Assembly (NCBI RefSeq): GCF_040807025.1
Contig: NC_090968.1
Span: 4,267,906-4,331,905, forward strand
DNA: 64,000 bases
Reading direction: 5' to 3'
DNA from: Struthio camelus
Lineage: Eukaryota; Chordata; Aves; Struthioniformes; Struthionidae
Positions 48,401-63,825 of the stretch are shown here, one piece after another. How positions within the stretch are numbered: position 1 is the first letter of the stretch; every line of letters starts with the position of its first letter. The position numbers and the translations under genes were made by a program. The notes under the pieces are model-generated. The model searched no databases. It saw only the letters and a program-made list of their open reading frames with translations, and was not told the origin of the DNA.

Positions 48401-51400
48401 TTTTAAATCCAATAACTCACCGTTAAGAATATTGTATTCCCATACCTTGGTCAAAGAAAGAGACAGACATCAAGGCACTGGTGTTCAACTGGGCGGATTT
48501 AATAGTGTTTGAGAATTGACAGGGGAAGCATTTCATCTTCCGCAGTGCACTGATTCGCTTGTGTATTTTCATCTGTATTAACACCCTTGTTGCCAAATAA
48601 AATGAATGTTAGCCTTTTCTTTTCAAATACCAGCTAGAATTCCCGTGATAATTAAACATAGGATGATTTTAGTCCTTCAGTGCTGCAATGGGCAAAAGCG
48701 CATCTATAGAACGCGCTGCCTTCTCTCTGCCTCCTCCCTTTTGTGCATGCTATTTTTTGCTATAGTCTCTAGGTGGGAGTCTTGCAAACACAGAGGGTTG
48801 CTCTCACTGCCCAGGAGCTTGTAAATGAAGTCTTCCATAAGCAAACAGCACCAGGGAGGAATATCTGAGCAAGCAGCAGATAATAGGTGCTCTATTGTCA
48901 CTAATGCCAATGGCTTTAAGAAATACGAGGCATTCTACTATTTACTGCAGAGTTCATTTCAATGCCCTCTTCTTCAAGCATCAGTGTTGGAGATAAGTAA
49001 CCATCAAAACCTTATCTGATAACCATACCCCTCACAGGATATGGTTAGATCAGCATTATCTGTTAACAGACTTGCACAAAGTTACTAAATGAATATGCAG
49101 CACCCATGCCTTGTGAGACCAGATTTGTCTCCCCCCTCCTCCCAAGTGTCTTGAAACATCTTTGACACAAAGATGAAGTTTGACATTTCATTTTAAAATA
49201 CTACAGTGCAACATCAGACACAGGATAAAGACCATTCTGGCAAAAAAAAAAAAAACAAAACACACCACACACCCACACTAATAGAATGTATAGAAACATA
49301 CATCTACATTCCTATAGTGTACTTATCACTACTGGAATACTAAATTTAATCACTCTTACAGATGGGGAAACCCAAATAAGAAAAACAAATAAAGTCACTT
49401 TAGAAAGGTTGCTTCAGGGATCATTAACTTAATTTTTCTGAAGCTTGGTTTTGTGTCTTGCCCACAAGGCAGCTTGATCCTTTGACAACAAGCAGCATCC
49501 GACATCTCAAAGTAACAGAAATCCCTTCCTTTCTTGAATGGCTTTTACTCCCTGTAAGTCAAGTAGTTCTTCTCTGGAGTAAAACTACTATAACCTTTCC
49601 AAGCAGATATGCTCATAGGCAAGTTTCTATTAAAAACTTTATAGTTTTACTATTCAGATATACTGAATTAGGACATTATGTTAATATGCTACAACATAAC
49701 TCCAACTGGATTATTAGAAGAACTTAAAGACAGTGTAACTTTTATATTCCAATGTCTGTAACAAATTATCTATTGCTTATACATCAAAGTCACAGCTAAT
49801 CAAGTACAGGAAGGATAACATGCTCTTATCAATATTCTCATTATTGTGTAAGCATCACTAATAGAGAAAAATCAAGATGAAAGAAGAGGTGACAACTTTT
49901 AGAGAGACTTTTGTGGGTAACAAGAAATAGTAGTTTTAAGTAACTAGAGAAATAAAGCTTGCCGAAATGAACTCTGTCAGTAGAGTCAAGACAAACACCT
50001 GAGTTGAGGAAAATCTAATAGGTCACCATAGCTCAGGAGCTCCAGAGAGAACAAAATGACAGCTTATTTTTTAGAAACTAGAATTCTCTCCAATTTTGCA
50101 GCAAAAAAAGGGTTACTAACAAAAAAAAAAAAAAATCAATTATTCTAACTGGTGACAGGAGGAGACAGTGGTGGCTTCGGTTTTTCCAGCAAGAGAATCG
50201 GAACATACATCATCAGGTTGCTCCTTTCAGCAGTTGTCCTGCACAAGGTAAAATGACAAGTCTTCCAGAATACCTAATTTCCTGTCCAATCTTCCCAGTA
50301 GATTTCTCCCAAAATCTAAAAGAGAAGCAAAAGTGATTCATCTTGCGCATTAGAGAGATATGGAATTGCCAGACTTTTTGCCACTGTTACGAGACAAGAA
50401 GTCTTTGCTTGCATTCTACACTATTCAAACTATAAAAGCCATCAGAATTGAAGATAAGTCAATGAGAGCCTGCAAAAAAAACAAAAAAATCCTGCGAAAA
50501 AACCTCTTCATCCAAAAAGAGGTATTACTGAAAAATAGATTCCTATGAAAGACCAGAATACCTGCATTAAAAAAAAAAAAAAAAAGCCTTAAAAGCAACT
50601 TGGCCGCAAGGAAGGATTTTATAAGCTTTTCCAGCATGACTACTGTTAAGGATATAAACTTTCCTGTTTATCACTTACAACACACACGCACACATCTCAA
50701 TATACACACAACTGTCATCACTCGTAAAAAGCCCCCATCACTTTTCATGAAAGTCAATAAACTTCAGTGACTGCATAACTTGAGATAGGCAACTCAAGGG
50801 TTATCATAGTATTGAAAAGTGTTCCTCCCCCCATCCCCAAGGCACATGGGTTGTCTTTCAGTTGCACTAAATATCCCTTAGCGCACACTTGCTAATGCTG
50901 TAGAAACACTTTTGAGACTACGAAAAAATACTTCCAAATAATGGTCAAAGAAAAAAAAAAATCTGCACAACTTAAAGTCCACTTACTTTTGTTGTGCATG
51001 TTGTGTCTAGTGAAAGTGTTTTCCAGCAGGTGACTCAAACACAGAACTACATCACAGCTGTACCACTACTTCAGAGAAACAAAAGAGTATGGCCAAACAG
51101 CCAGTGATCTTAAATATCCTACAGAACCATAAAAAGAGGCTTTGGTCACTGACTTATTGCACATGCCAACAGGGCAGAGTCTGCTCTCCTGGGATTTCTC
51201 AAAACTTCCAGACAGTTCTCCCAGATACAGCAACTACGTGCTAGTTTGTTGCAACACTGCTTTCAGGTTTGCTTTTTCTTATACATATGATCTTTATTTT
51301 TAAAAGTTGCTCTGAGCTTGTTATGTATTGTTTCAATGATGTATCTTCACTTTTAAGTGCCAAACAGAAATCCAGACTACCTCAGGGTCATAGCACTTAT

Positions 51401-54400
51401 CTTCACTAGATTCAAGACTAGTTTTTCCATGGGAAGCATGGAGAGACAGGAACCTGCTGCTCTCCTAGCAAGTCTAGGAACAAAGCAATCAAAACAAGGT
51501 GTCTAGCTTTGACAGAGAACAGGATGGGGGAGAAGACGTTTATTACAAAGTTTTGATAATGTTAATGCAACATATTCAGAATTCACCATCTGAAAGGGGG
51601 ACACGCCAGAAGCTCAGAAAAAGGTTGTTACCAGTGGCAGGTACACACTTCTAATTTATTAGTAAGAGAAAGTTGCTGAAACCAAACATAACTTGTTTCA
51701 CATTAGGTAAAGATAACAGTCAGTTTTGTAATTCTTAATATTAATTACATCGATTTTTACTATTCTGAATAATTCACCTTACAAAAGTATAACAGGGCTG
51801 AAAAAACTTAGCCTTATAGAAAACTATTCAGATGTAGTTCCAGTATATACCACATGTATAAATGGAGGGTAGATAAAATGGGAAAAATTGACTGAAATAA
51901 GAAAATCAAAAAAAGAAACAACTAAAATCCTGCACATTGTCAAAAAGGCACGACCCAAACTTACCTTCATATCAAATCAGAAAGTCAAATTGTTATAAAA
52001 CGTCTTCAAGAGGGACCAATATCAACCGTGATCATCACCAAGGCAGAAAAAGCTGCAATTCTTGTTGCCTAGGAATTTTTTTTTTTTTTACAATTGTTTT
52101 ATTAATATAGTGCATTTTACCAGTAAGTGCACATAAAGCTTTAAGCATAAAAAATGGCTTCTGTGGCAGTAACACCACCTGGAACTTGCATTCTGCTGTG
52201 CTGCTAGCCCTGTAAGATGCATCCGCCAAAGCTGAAGCATCTCCGAAACATCAAGATCCACCCCCAGAAAGTATAACTATTACAGTCTTGGTTTGATAAC
52301 AGAACAGCTGCTTCTAGACAAGTCAAAGGTACTTAAAATCTAAAATAATCCAAAAAGTGACTCCAGGATCCTCTGTAGAAAGGTAACTATGTCAGGCAGC
52401 ATTCAGACCATATGAAAAACAGAGGCTCTGGGCCAGAGGATGAGAGATGAGTGTTTTAAATGAAAGCAGGCAGGCTACACTGTTCAGAGAATGGTTAATA
52501 AATGCTTCTGACACATCTGAACTGCTTTTTCCCTCTAAAGCAAAATGCTGCTTGAAATACAAAACTCACTGACAGACACTGAAGAACCCTTTCATATTCT
52601 GAGGGCCTTCCACGCTTTTCAGTGAATGTATGAATGCTGAACAAGAATCACACATGCAAAAAAATCACAAGTAAATTTTCAGAAATAATTAGAGAAAGGG
52701 TTGTGCTGAAGTTTTCCCCTCTGTGGACAAGCCTATGGAATATGGGAATGGGACAGCTTTATCAGTCCAAACAAGCAAAGAACATTTTACTCCATTGACT
52801 TAGTTCCAGAAGGCCCACTGTGAACCTGAAAAGCAATTCTATATTAAATTTGTTTCTAATGATAGAATAAAGTATATTTTATTAGTGGAGAAAAAGCTAT
52901 CTATTTTAATGTACCATGAACTTCATATAAACTTTGCTTATAAAACATGCTTGGTAGGCAAAACATGTCACCTACTGTACAGCAATAAGTCAATCATGGC
53001 AGTTAACAAAGAGTGTCTTTATTTCACCAGACCTAAAAGGTTTCTGTGCAAGTTTTTGGAATCATGTTGATCTGCTGCCTAAGCAGAGTAAGTAAATCAG
53101 TATGTTTACACAAGTGGAGTAATCTGATGTTTCCAAGGACTGAACAAAGAATCATAGTATTTAAAAACATTTTGGTTCTTCCTCATTGTTTATACACCTT
53201 CCCAGTGGCTGAAAATACCATTTCTGGAATTTTCTAAAAAAGTAACTGAAACAAATCCCTTCCATAATGTATAGCAGGTTTCCTATAGGTCGATAATTCT
53301 CTTTTAAGGAGTTAAAAAAAACAAAAAACAAACAAAAAAACACTATTCACTGATCTGATGCGGATGCCATTTCCTCAGTTTGCCAGCCTTCAGTATGTAA
53401 AAAAGCTATTCTGATCAAACTAAACATCAGCTGATCATCCCATGGAGATTTCAGCAACTGCCTCGATTGGGAAAACTTCAAGACACCAATTAGGATCATT
53501 ACTAAAATCCAGGGAAGCTCAAAAAAAGCCTCCAACTGAGGAAGAAGTACAGGGACAGATAATGACACGAGGCACAAAATTCTTGAATTCAAGCGGCACA
53601 ATTACTGAGCATACCTGAGCCATTCCTCCGAGTTTATCTTTTTAAATAAAGTCAATGAGTTCAAAAGTGTCCAAGAGCACCTGTCCAGGAGAACCTGGAG
53701 ATCGTAAGACACTAAGATGAAGGAGCCCAGAAAAATGGGAGATGAAAAGAACTAATATTGACTTATAATTCTGTAATTTTTTAATTGTCTGGAAAGCGCT
53801 TGTAAGTTTTTTATTCCTTTCTAATCCAAGGTGAGGCAAAACCCTTCTGCCTCTTTTCAGACTATTAAATAGATGCGAATTCCTAAAACTCTCAAAAGTC
53901 ATAGTTAATGACATAAAATTGTAACATTTTGAACTGGATTTTCTCATTTCCACCAATGATGCTGCATTGGAGTCACGTACTTCATTGTTGGGGGAGGGGG
54001 AAGCTGGAGAGAAAACAAAAGCAGAATAGTTCTGGAATAAATTCCTCCAAGGCTTCAGATATTTTAAGAAGCTGCACAATGCTCTCTGCATGCCTGTATC
54101 ATCCCAACAGCACCCCATTATTTGCATGATTTTGATTTTACTTACCAAGAGTCCTAATACACTGCACATTCAGCCTCAGGAGCCAGACAATAAAGTGTTA
54201 ATCTTGAAGTGAACAGGAAAGGCTGTTTAAATAAGATTAAGAAAGAGTGCCTATGCATATTTGTTTGTGGAAAAGAGAGCTCCCAAGACACACGACACCA
54301 CAACTATACACACTAGGGAAAGAGCAGAAACCAAAATGACAAGCACTATTTAGTACTGATGGTATAAAAGAAGAGAAACCTTCTGAATTCCAGCCTCATC

Positions 54401-57400
54401 CATAATTTATGTATGTAGAGAGGGGGAAGGGAACACAGGGATTGTATACTTTAAAGTTACCATGACCAGTTTTACTATTGACTTCATTTCCCTTTTCTTC
54501 ATTCACTTTCAAGATGATTCTCCACATTCATTCCATCTCTCTGAAGTGACTAGGCAACAAAATCAAAAGCAGCTAGGATAAGGCATTCCTACTGTTCAAT
54601 TTACTTCTCAGGAGTCATTCCAGAAGCCCTTTAATAGGCCTCTTCTTTGCTAGGGGAGGGCATTAAAATATATTATTTCTTTAGATATGAGAGTGCAGGA
54701 TGAAGTATATGTGAGAAAGACAGAAGGAGAGAAAGAGGCGATCTTTCTGTGGCAGAACTTTGCAGTCCTGTGCCATCAGTATTGCAAGAGCCAGCTGGTT
54801 ACTTGTTCTCTCCTAAGTACCAGTCCTGTGACAGTGCTGCACACAGAGTGCACAAAGCCCCTTAACACAGAGGGGATTGGAATTTGTATGATCTCCAAAA
54901 AGCTTCATACTGCTGGCCCTGCCAGTGTTAGAGCACAAACAAGCATGAGCCAGAGAAGTGATCCAAGCAAAGGACAATAATTAAGTTGGTTTCACTGGCT
55001 TGTGCAAATTAGAAATCTACACACAGGGAGAAAAATTACAGAATATTTTCTACCATCCCATGGTCTGTTCAAATCCTCCATGTCCTGTGATGCTGAAAGT
55101 AAAATTGTGTAGTCACCACTAATACTCCTGGCATTTTCCCCCATTAAAAAAAAAAAAAATTTCTAACTATTCTAGTCCTGTTTGGTAAAGAGGTATTTTG
55201 TAAGTGCTGAGCCTCTCCCAGTCCTATTTAAATGTATACATAGGCACACAAATACACACACAAGACAGCACAGTCTCAAAATAGTGAGTACATGTAGCAC
55301 TCCACATCTGAAATTTACAGTGCAAAGTACCCACCCTAAATAACTAAAAATAAACCTTGTCAAAGAGTCCTAAACATGTTATATTTTCCCCATTTCTTGG
55401 ATCTTCCTATATTCCTATTTCTTTTCTCTCATTCATTCTGTTTCTTCTCCCTCTCTTTCCCCAACCTTTCCCATTTTTGTAGGGAAAAACAACATAAACA
55501 CTTTGCAGGACAGGCAAGTCCTAGTTCAGCCATTTAGTTTTCCCTAAATCAAAGCTTGGGCCTCTTCTGATTCAGCTTTTTACCTTTAGTTTCCTAAATT
55601 ATATTAGCACAACAGATTCCTACTCCACAGTTCTGATTCAGCTCACAGTGGGCTGACAGGTGAGCAGGGTTCTACTCTTCAGTGGTGAAGCACAGCTCAC
55701 ATAGCAAAGAATAATCTCGGAAGGGAGTGGAATACTTAAGGATACAGTCAAATCTACATGCTAGCATTGACAGTTAGAACTCCGTTATCAGCAGCCTTCA
55801 GTACAAGGAGCTTGAATGCAGTCACTTTTTTTTTTTTTTTTTAAATGTAAGCAGGAACACCACAAGCTAAGGGAAGGAACCAGTACCATAAGTATTTTAT
55901 AGGAGATATAGATATAGATTTTTTTTTTTTTAGGATGGCTTTGATTACAGAAATACTTATAACATTCTTGGATAGTCTGGAGATGATGTAGCATAACTAC
56001 TAAGCTCAAACCAGTATTACTCTGTGGTTTCATGACTTTACACAAACAGCTATTTTTGTCAAGTGTCAAGACTGCATAGAAGGCAACTGCTACTGAGCAG
56101 CAAATATCCATTCCCTCCCACCAAAGTTATAAAGTAATAGCAGTCTTAATCTTGCTGGCATTAATTTATGCCAGGCTGGTAGTTCTTCCAGATAGCTTTA
56201 CTAGGCTCAATGCTCCGAGAAGAAAACCCCAATTCTGTCTGTCCTACACAACAGAAGCTGCTCCTGTCAGCAATAGGGAGAAGCATGGGGAAAAGCAGAC
56301 ATTAGAATTGCAGAGCACAGAACTGAAATACAGAACTGAATTTCAAAACCCTTCACAAAGAATACTATTTATAAAATTGTAAAAATAATGAAATGTGCAT
56401 GTGAAATGTTTTACCTAGAAGGTAGTAGTAAAACTGGGAACAGAATCACCATCAACCAAGATACAGTACCACTCATCTGGAAAAATTAACTCCTTAAACA
56501 TTCAGAAACCTTTTCAAGCGATCTTAGATTAAATGCGATAAAATAACTTTCCCATTTGAACGTAACAGATAAAAAACAAACGTTAAGTTCAATATGACAA
56601 TATTTAAAGTAGTATGGGGAGCGGCACAGAGCATTTTACTCCTTGTGTTTGTTAAACAATTGCTAAGCCTCACTGTGCAATTGCTGTTTGTGGGTCAACA
56701 TTAGTTAAGTTTCAGTGTCTCAATTCAGTTCAAGTTTCCACCATCAAATTTACCACCATTTTCCTCCAGCTTTTTTGGACCTAGGCAAGAGGCCAAAGAA
56801 CAAATGTTCTAAAACAGCAACGCTCAGTACTAACAGAAATCACTACAGGGAACACTACACATCACCTATGACAGACACTACCACCATCCCAGGCTCATGT
56901 GAATGATCCCTCACACAGATTACCCAGTTTAAATAGTGGCTCTCTGCTAAACTAACTTGCTTCATTGAAACTGAACTGAACAAGGGATTATATGACCAAA
57001 TTTGGGGGGTGAAGGGGGGACTAGGGAGTGATCACCTCTCCAGACAGTACAGTTGTATTTGCAAAAGGGTATCTGTCCACAACTAAAATGCCAATTAAAT
57101 GCATTTCTATCTGTAAGTACACAGTCTCCACAAGCTTATATTTAAAATGGTTCCCTGAACAAGGTCAGAATTCGACATTTCTAGAAGGGAAAGGAAATGG
57201 ACTTAAACCTCACAGACCACTAACTTCCTGTCTCCATCTACAGTAGGAAATGCAAAGTCTCCAGTATGTGTCTCCAAGACACCTGTGGTGGCATAGAGAA
57301 AACAGATGACAAACAGTAGCAAGTCAAAGCACACTGAAAACAGATGTGATATACACTAATGTAAACCGATTGCTCAGTACTTCTATCATTTAAAAGGATA

Positions 57401-60400
57401 TAAATTATCTTTAAAATCTGAGCTTTGGAAAAGGAGTTAAAGCATTTAAAAATTGCTATGAGCTTTAGGAAAGAATGTTCAAACCTTAAATTGATTTAAG
57501 GCTGTGATCCACTATAGAACTAGCAAAGCATTAGCTGTACCACAATTACAGCAACCACTTCCTGGGCTATACCCGACTGTGCAGTTAACATTACACCTGC
57601 TCACCAAACCTGGGGCTGCATTCTTCAACTCCTTTTATAAATACAAAGTTCACTGCAAACTTGCAGAAGAAAAAACTAAAGGACAAGGATCTGTTGGCTG
57701 AGAAGATTTTTGAGCTGTTGCCTTGAAACCGTTTCAACTGATTAAAGAATTAAATAGTGTTTTAGTTTTTTTTTTAATAAACTAATTTGGGGTTTTAAAA
57801 AAGTGCTTCAAAAATTATTATGAAGAGCTTCTCATATTAAACTCATAACAGTAGCAGATACAAACATGTTCTCTCCATATAAACAAATATAAAGCCACTT
57901 TGTTTCTGGATAGAAACCATTAACTCTCACCACCCTGATTAATTACTTTCTATTTTTAAACCCTGAGAAAGGACATTACTGCAGTTCCTTTCAGAAAACA
58001 TGCACAGAAAACCAATAGGCAAACCCCCTTCTCCCACTAGGTGGAAACAGAAAGTAAATTGACCACAGCAGTACTTTTAATTCACAAAAAACTGCAAACT
58101 AATGGAGCTTCCTAGCACCCTTCTCTTTTCCTCCTCCCCCTCTCCCCCCATGCTACACATCATCCAGTTGGGAGAACAGAGTAAGGAGCAATTTGTCTAA
58201 TTACATGCAAAGAAGCAGGGAATTAAGTCCAGAAGATCATCCAGAAGCAAACACCACAAAGAATTACTGCTAGACTTGGTTGTCTTTGTCTTAGGCGCTA
58301 TATATTCAAATAATAAGGTTAGCTTAGGTCCAGCCTGAGTTGATATGAAAGTGTGATACACTCTGGAACTCATCATCACGGGAGCTGCCTTCACCTACGT
58401 ACCAGTAGGACCTCTGAGGGTGTATTTCATGCATCCACCTAAGTTAATCTATCCTATGATTTCCCCTCCCAGGAACTGTGAGGAAGAAAAACCTTTGTGT
58501 AGTCCTTAAAGGCACAGGGACAAAAGCAACTCTGGAAAACTATCACTATCCAAATAATTAAATTTGCAAGTTGCTGCAAAGCAGATGAGTTACCAGCTCA
58601 AGATAGAGCCTTTTCCAACTTTGCTCCAACACCAGCTAGATCAGCCTGAAAATACCTCAGACTCAATAACGGGAAGGGGTTGTTTAATACCTGACAAGCA
58701 TTCCTTTGGGTCTTGAAAGGCATCCCCTGCCTTGAAACAGCAACTGGAGACAAACAGGTTTTCCACTTAGAGAAAGCCATTTTATGGCACTGAACTAGCA
58801 ACAACATATGCTGAATAAGACTCTCCTCCTTAGTCTGTGGGTGTAAATTCTGATGAATCTCATGAATATTTAGTACTGCATCTCTAGAAAGAGCAAAATG
58901 ACATTGTTCTGGGCTTTTACAATACCCTATGAATGCCAGGTGAACGTCAAGGTGGTCTGAAGCTCTACTCAGATGGTTTTTTTAGTTCAAATACTCTCAA
59001 ATCTTTGCAAAGGGCCTCTAAGTTTTAACTTGAAAAACAACTAAGACATACCATCTTCAGATTCTAACGTACTTAGGTTTGTAGTTTTGCCCCTGAATAC
59101 CCTAAAGAATCTATTCAAACAAATGGGATACCCTGACTCATTGTTTTATTAGTATTATGAATATATTTAGGAAGACCAATATATACACATATATATACGC
59201 AAACATAGAGGAGAACGTTTACTGGAAAAAAGTGCTGACAAATAAACTAAATGCATTAGCAAATTGCTCAAGTCTCTTAATACACATGCTCCCCCATACT
59301 AAGGTCTTCCTTAAAATATGACAGGAAGTGCCTATTTGCTTTTCCTATTCACACTAATTCAGTTCTATTGTTGGTTGAAACAAAGGTCTTTCAACCTACA
59401 TCACCGTTCCCAGGACATTTGACACCAGTTATTAATATCATAAACATAAGAGGCATAAGAGGCAGAAATCCAGACCCACTCCCAGTACCCGTCTTAAATA
59501 ACTTTTAGAAAGGTGAGTGAATAATCTCACAGATTGTAAAACTACAACATTTATTCAAAATTAGGAACAAGCAGTTAAATGTCACAGGTTCTCCTCAAGC
59601 CTATTTTTGCAGTGGCTGCAATAATATATAATCCCCCAAAACAGTTCAAGTTTGTCCACAGGCTTTCCTCTCCCCAACCATAGTATTGCTCTGCCTTTTA
59701 ACAAACAAGTAATCAAAACCAAATCCAACATCTCTGTATTTTTAAATGCCAGCCAGCTGATGAATGTGAATGCCATAGTGGAGTTCAGTTTTCTAATAAT
59801 CATGAAACTCAGCTGTTGAGAGCTTCCAACCTGGGAAGCTTAAATCCACTTTCAGATGGGGAAAGCGGAAAAGAGCAGCCCACCCACCCCCTCCACTCCA
59901 CCCCCACGATCTGTGTCACACTTAATTTTGCATCAATCCCCTTTCCATTGAAATGGAAATTTTAGCCTTGAGTAGGGATGAGTTATCAGAACGATTATGA
60001 ACATTAATTATCAACCTCTGGATAACATGATTTCAGAAGCTATGCACCCCTGGATTAAGTTACTGCCTAACACTTCATCAGAAAACATGTTTGTGGTATG
60101 AAATATAAAGGAGAACAAAAACATGATAATAATAGAGAAAATTTACCACCTAAGAAACAGCTGTGATAAAAAACAAACAAAACCTAAATGTATTACAGTT
60201 AGTAACATACTCCTTTTGAAAACATCTACTAAATAGAAAGCCATCTGACATTTTAGATCTCTGACCTAGGTATATATGGGCCCATTCCTGTCACAGCATG
60301 CATCAGTTACAGTTAACCTGGAAAAAAACATCCCTGTTTAGATGCAGATAAAGAAGCCCAAAGGCTTAGACTTCAAATTATGAAGTCAATTATGGCAACC

Positions 60401-60526
60401 GTTACAGATTGAATAAATGATAGTGGCCATCATTATGGCAACAACATATCCCACACGTAAAATAAAAAGTTTGCAACAACCCAGAACAGTCATATAACAA
60501 AGCCTTTCATGCATGGTTTACATGCA

Positions 60527-60570
60527 TTCCCCCCCCCCCACACACACACACAAAAAACACACACACACTG
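60527..60570. repeat. Poly-C / (CA)n microsatellite
   Basis: A run of about ten C is followed by two CA tracts split by AAAAAA. Confidence 0.9.
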
Positions 60571-61704
60571 CATAGTTCTTTGCCACTGCAGCAGTAAAAT
60601 TCTACCTAAAAACATTTTTCTTTAAGCCAAAGTGAAGTTTTAGCTAAAATATCAGTGCAGTAGAATATGAAGTTTATGGTTTGCTTGAAGGGGGAAACTG
60701 TCAATGTCAATGTCTGCCTCTAGATCTACAGTGTATACTATTAAGGAAGAATTATAAGTATTCTTGCAGCTGAAGTGATAATTTGATTAAAGTGACACTA
60801 GAAAGAAAAAGGGCTTCCTCCACTCTGAATTTTCCCACTTTATGCATTTAATATCACAGGGATTTTGTGCTTTTCAAGCATACCTTACTCCTTTATAAGA
60901 AAAGGATTATACGAAGCAGTATGATATACAGTCCACATTAGTTATATTTCCAATTATTTTGGAAACACTGTCCATTCAGCAAAACCTACATTGATTTGTA
61001 AGAAGTTTTCCTGGAGAAAGACGATGTAAGGGTTAAATTATATTTGTATTGTATAGAATTGAGTTAATGGTCATTTTTGTCCTTCATACAACTGCATACA
61101 GATCATATCTAATTATAGGAGAACAAAATTAACTCAAGCAGGAACTAGCTTCACGCCTAAAATTGCTTCATGTAAGATCCCCCTAGGTGCTCGAGCATTC
61201 TGTCACCATCACTCACAAAACTGAGGGATTTACTGAGCGGTATCAGGAGAATTGAGACAAACAGCCTTATAAATAACAGATTTGATGACTTCGTCTCTAC
61301 CACAGCATTTGTCTAGCCTTAGTACTCTGGTACATGACTTGTTCCAACATATTTTCTGTCTGCAGTTTTACTTTACAATGCATCAGTAAAACAGCTACAG
61401 CAAAACTGTTTCCGCATACCTAATTTCCAAGACAGAAAGAGTTTTCAATGCTAATACTGCTAAGCACAGAAAAATCAGGATTACAGATTTTCCAGAGTAA
61501 GCTTTATACTAGAACAGAAAAGTGGAATAGCCTCTATTCAGAGGAAAACAGCATTGCCATTTCTGACCCTTCTGAAAACATTCTTGCTAACCTACAGATA
61601 AAGAGCATCCTATTAGCCATATGAAGAGTAAAGATTCAGAAGATCAGAAGAATTCCATTTCAAACCACTGCTTTCTATGGAAAATCTGGAGTCTTAGAGC
61701 TGAA

Positions 61705-61770
61705 GATAATAATACTAAATACTACTAAAATACTAAAACTACTAAGTACTACTAAAATAATACTAAATAC
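61705..61770. repeat. Degenerate (ACTAAAT)-type tandem array
   Basis: Repeated AATACTAAATACTACTAAA-like words over about 65 bases with variable spacing. Confidence 0.8.
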
Positions 61771-63737
61771 TTACTCAGCTGTTTCAGGATTTATACATAA
61801 TGTTTACAAAATGCTCTAGAATTCTCACATGAAACATACTGAAGACCTGCACATTATACTTAGTACCAGGATTCCTAAAAAACACACTAAAAGAATTAGA
61901 TACATTTTTATTTAGGCTTGATTTCTTCTCACTATAAGAAAACATTCTAGCCATGTATCTGTCCAAAAAAAAAAAAAAAAAGGCTAATTATCCCTTGTAG
62001 CTGAAGTGCTTTTCTGTATTGTCAAGCTGTTTTATTTATCCTTTTGTTTTCTTAGGAAACTGTTTCCTATATACCTGGGAAGAATGAATGTTCTTGAAAA
62101 ATCTCAGCAAGCTCAGAAATATCATCTAGGTTAAAAAAAAAAAAAAAAACACAACAACAACAACTCCACCATCAGGGTAAGTTATGCTTCCCATTAAGCT
62201 ATATCCAATTACTAGTAGGAAGTCCCTGCCTTGTGTGGGTTTTGGGCTAATTTCCATCCAAAACCAGTGTGCAATTACCACAAAGAAATTTCCAATATGA
62301 TTTTAGACATTAAGGAAAAGGGGGAAAAAAAATCCTTTAATAATATAGGTAGCTAAGCTCTGAAGTATATGCTTCTGAGACTATAAAATCTCCATAGCTG
62401 AAGGTTTTTTTTAAATAAACATCCATTGAGAATAACACATATAGTTGAAAGCTTTGGATTTAGGGAACAGACTAACAAGCTCCCAAGGTCTTGTCAGCCC
62501 TATTTTCTGTAATACCACCCTCATTGTGTTGTGACAGCTGATAAACACATTCATTGATAACCAGGAGCTCACCAGAGCACTGCAGAGTCTACCACTCAGA
62601 GCGAGGATTTCACAAATGCCAAAGTTATTTTCATGCCCTTTGACTCCCTTTAGAAGAGGATTTTTGCTTTGTTAAAAAATGCTTAGGAGCAACAAATCTA
62701 GGGGAAAATCAGCCATGTGAACTAGGTGAATCATAGAAGTGTTCACTCTGTTGCCTCTCCTGCTAGATCAGAGAATCTTTATAAGTTTGTCATCAAGACA
62801 ATAAAATAGCTTAGTCAAGATACATTGCACCAAATAATATCTAAACATACTGACATGAAAGCTGGCCCTGTTTTACTTATTCAAGATTAAGTATGTTCTT
62901 GTAGATAGCACTGAAAAAAAAATATTCACTACAAAATTAGCTACATACTAATTCACATAGCCAAGCATCCAATCAGTACAAATGCTGAAAGGATTATTTC
63001 AGTGAACGGCCAGATTAAAGCATAAACAATCTCCACTGCAAGTTGTATTTAGTTACCACATGGCTTTTTAAAAACAAACTCTTCAAAAATAACAAAACAT
63101 ACCTGCTTCAGCTTCCATTTGTGCATTATTTTATTATCCTTTTTTTCTGTGTTCCAATTGGATCACTCATGAGTCCTTGAATTTAATTTGAATCAATACC
63201 TATTTACCCTCCAATGCCTTCTGACAGTCCCCCACCTCAATCTATGAAAACATTCCTCATCCCACCACAGTATATACACTGAAGTACACATAAATAATAT
63301 AGACTGAATAGTCCTCAGAAGACCTTACTTCAGATCTTTTCAGGAGGCCTGTTTGTGTTCCAAAGTAGTACAGAGCTATTTATGGAAAAATCTCAGCTGA
63401 AACCACAGCCAGAATTTCAATGGGCTGCACAGCACAGAAAAGCCAGTGGTTAGTTTTCTGTTCGCAAATGACAGTATCTTTGGAAATAATGTTCTGTGTT
63501 ATAGTTTTGCATGTACACACAACAGAAGCCTTTAGGCAATGCCTTTCTTGATTTGTCACTGAGAACGTTACAGATCAAAAGCACTAGAACGTCTTGATTT
63601 TTTCTTTTTGCTGAAGCTATTCCAAAACATACACTGCAAGTTAAAAACTATTAACAGGATTTTAGAAAAATATCATAATCTGGCAATGCCTTTCAAAATC
63701 AGCTACTAGAATTCTGTGCCTTGGCATGCTTTTCTGC

Positions 63738-63825
63738 TGTATATACATGCATATACATGTGTGCATGTGTGTGTGTATATATATATATATACATATACAC
63801 ACACACACGCTCACATGCATATGAA
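63738..63825. repeat. (TG)n-(AT)n-(AC)n compound repeat forming an imperfect palindrome
   Basis: ATGCAT at 63747-63752 and 63815-63820 bracket a TG tract (63759-63776), a central AT tract and an AC tract (63796-63808). The two halves are largely complementary, so the block of about 75 bases could extrude as a cruciform. Confidence 0.9.

Noticed and set aside
53642-54169. 175-codon minus-strand open frame, with an 84-codon frame at 53347-53601
   Set aside because: A frame of this length is near the chance maximum expected in 64 kb of this composition. I recognise no domain, and the two frames do not join.
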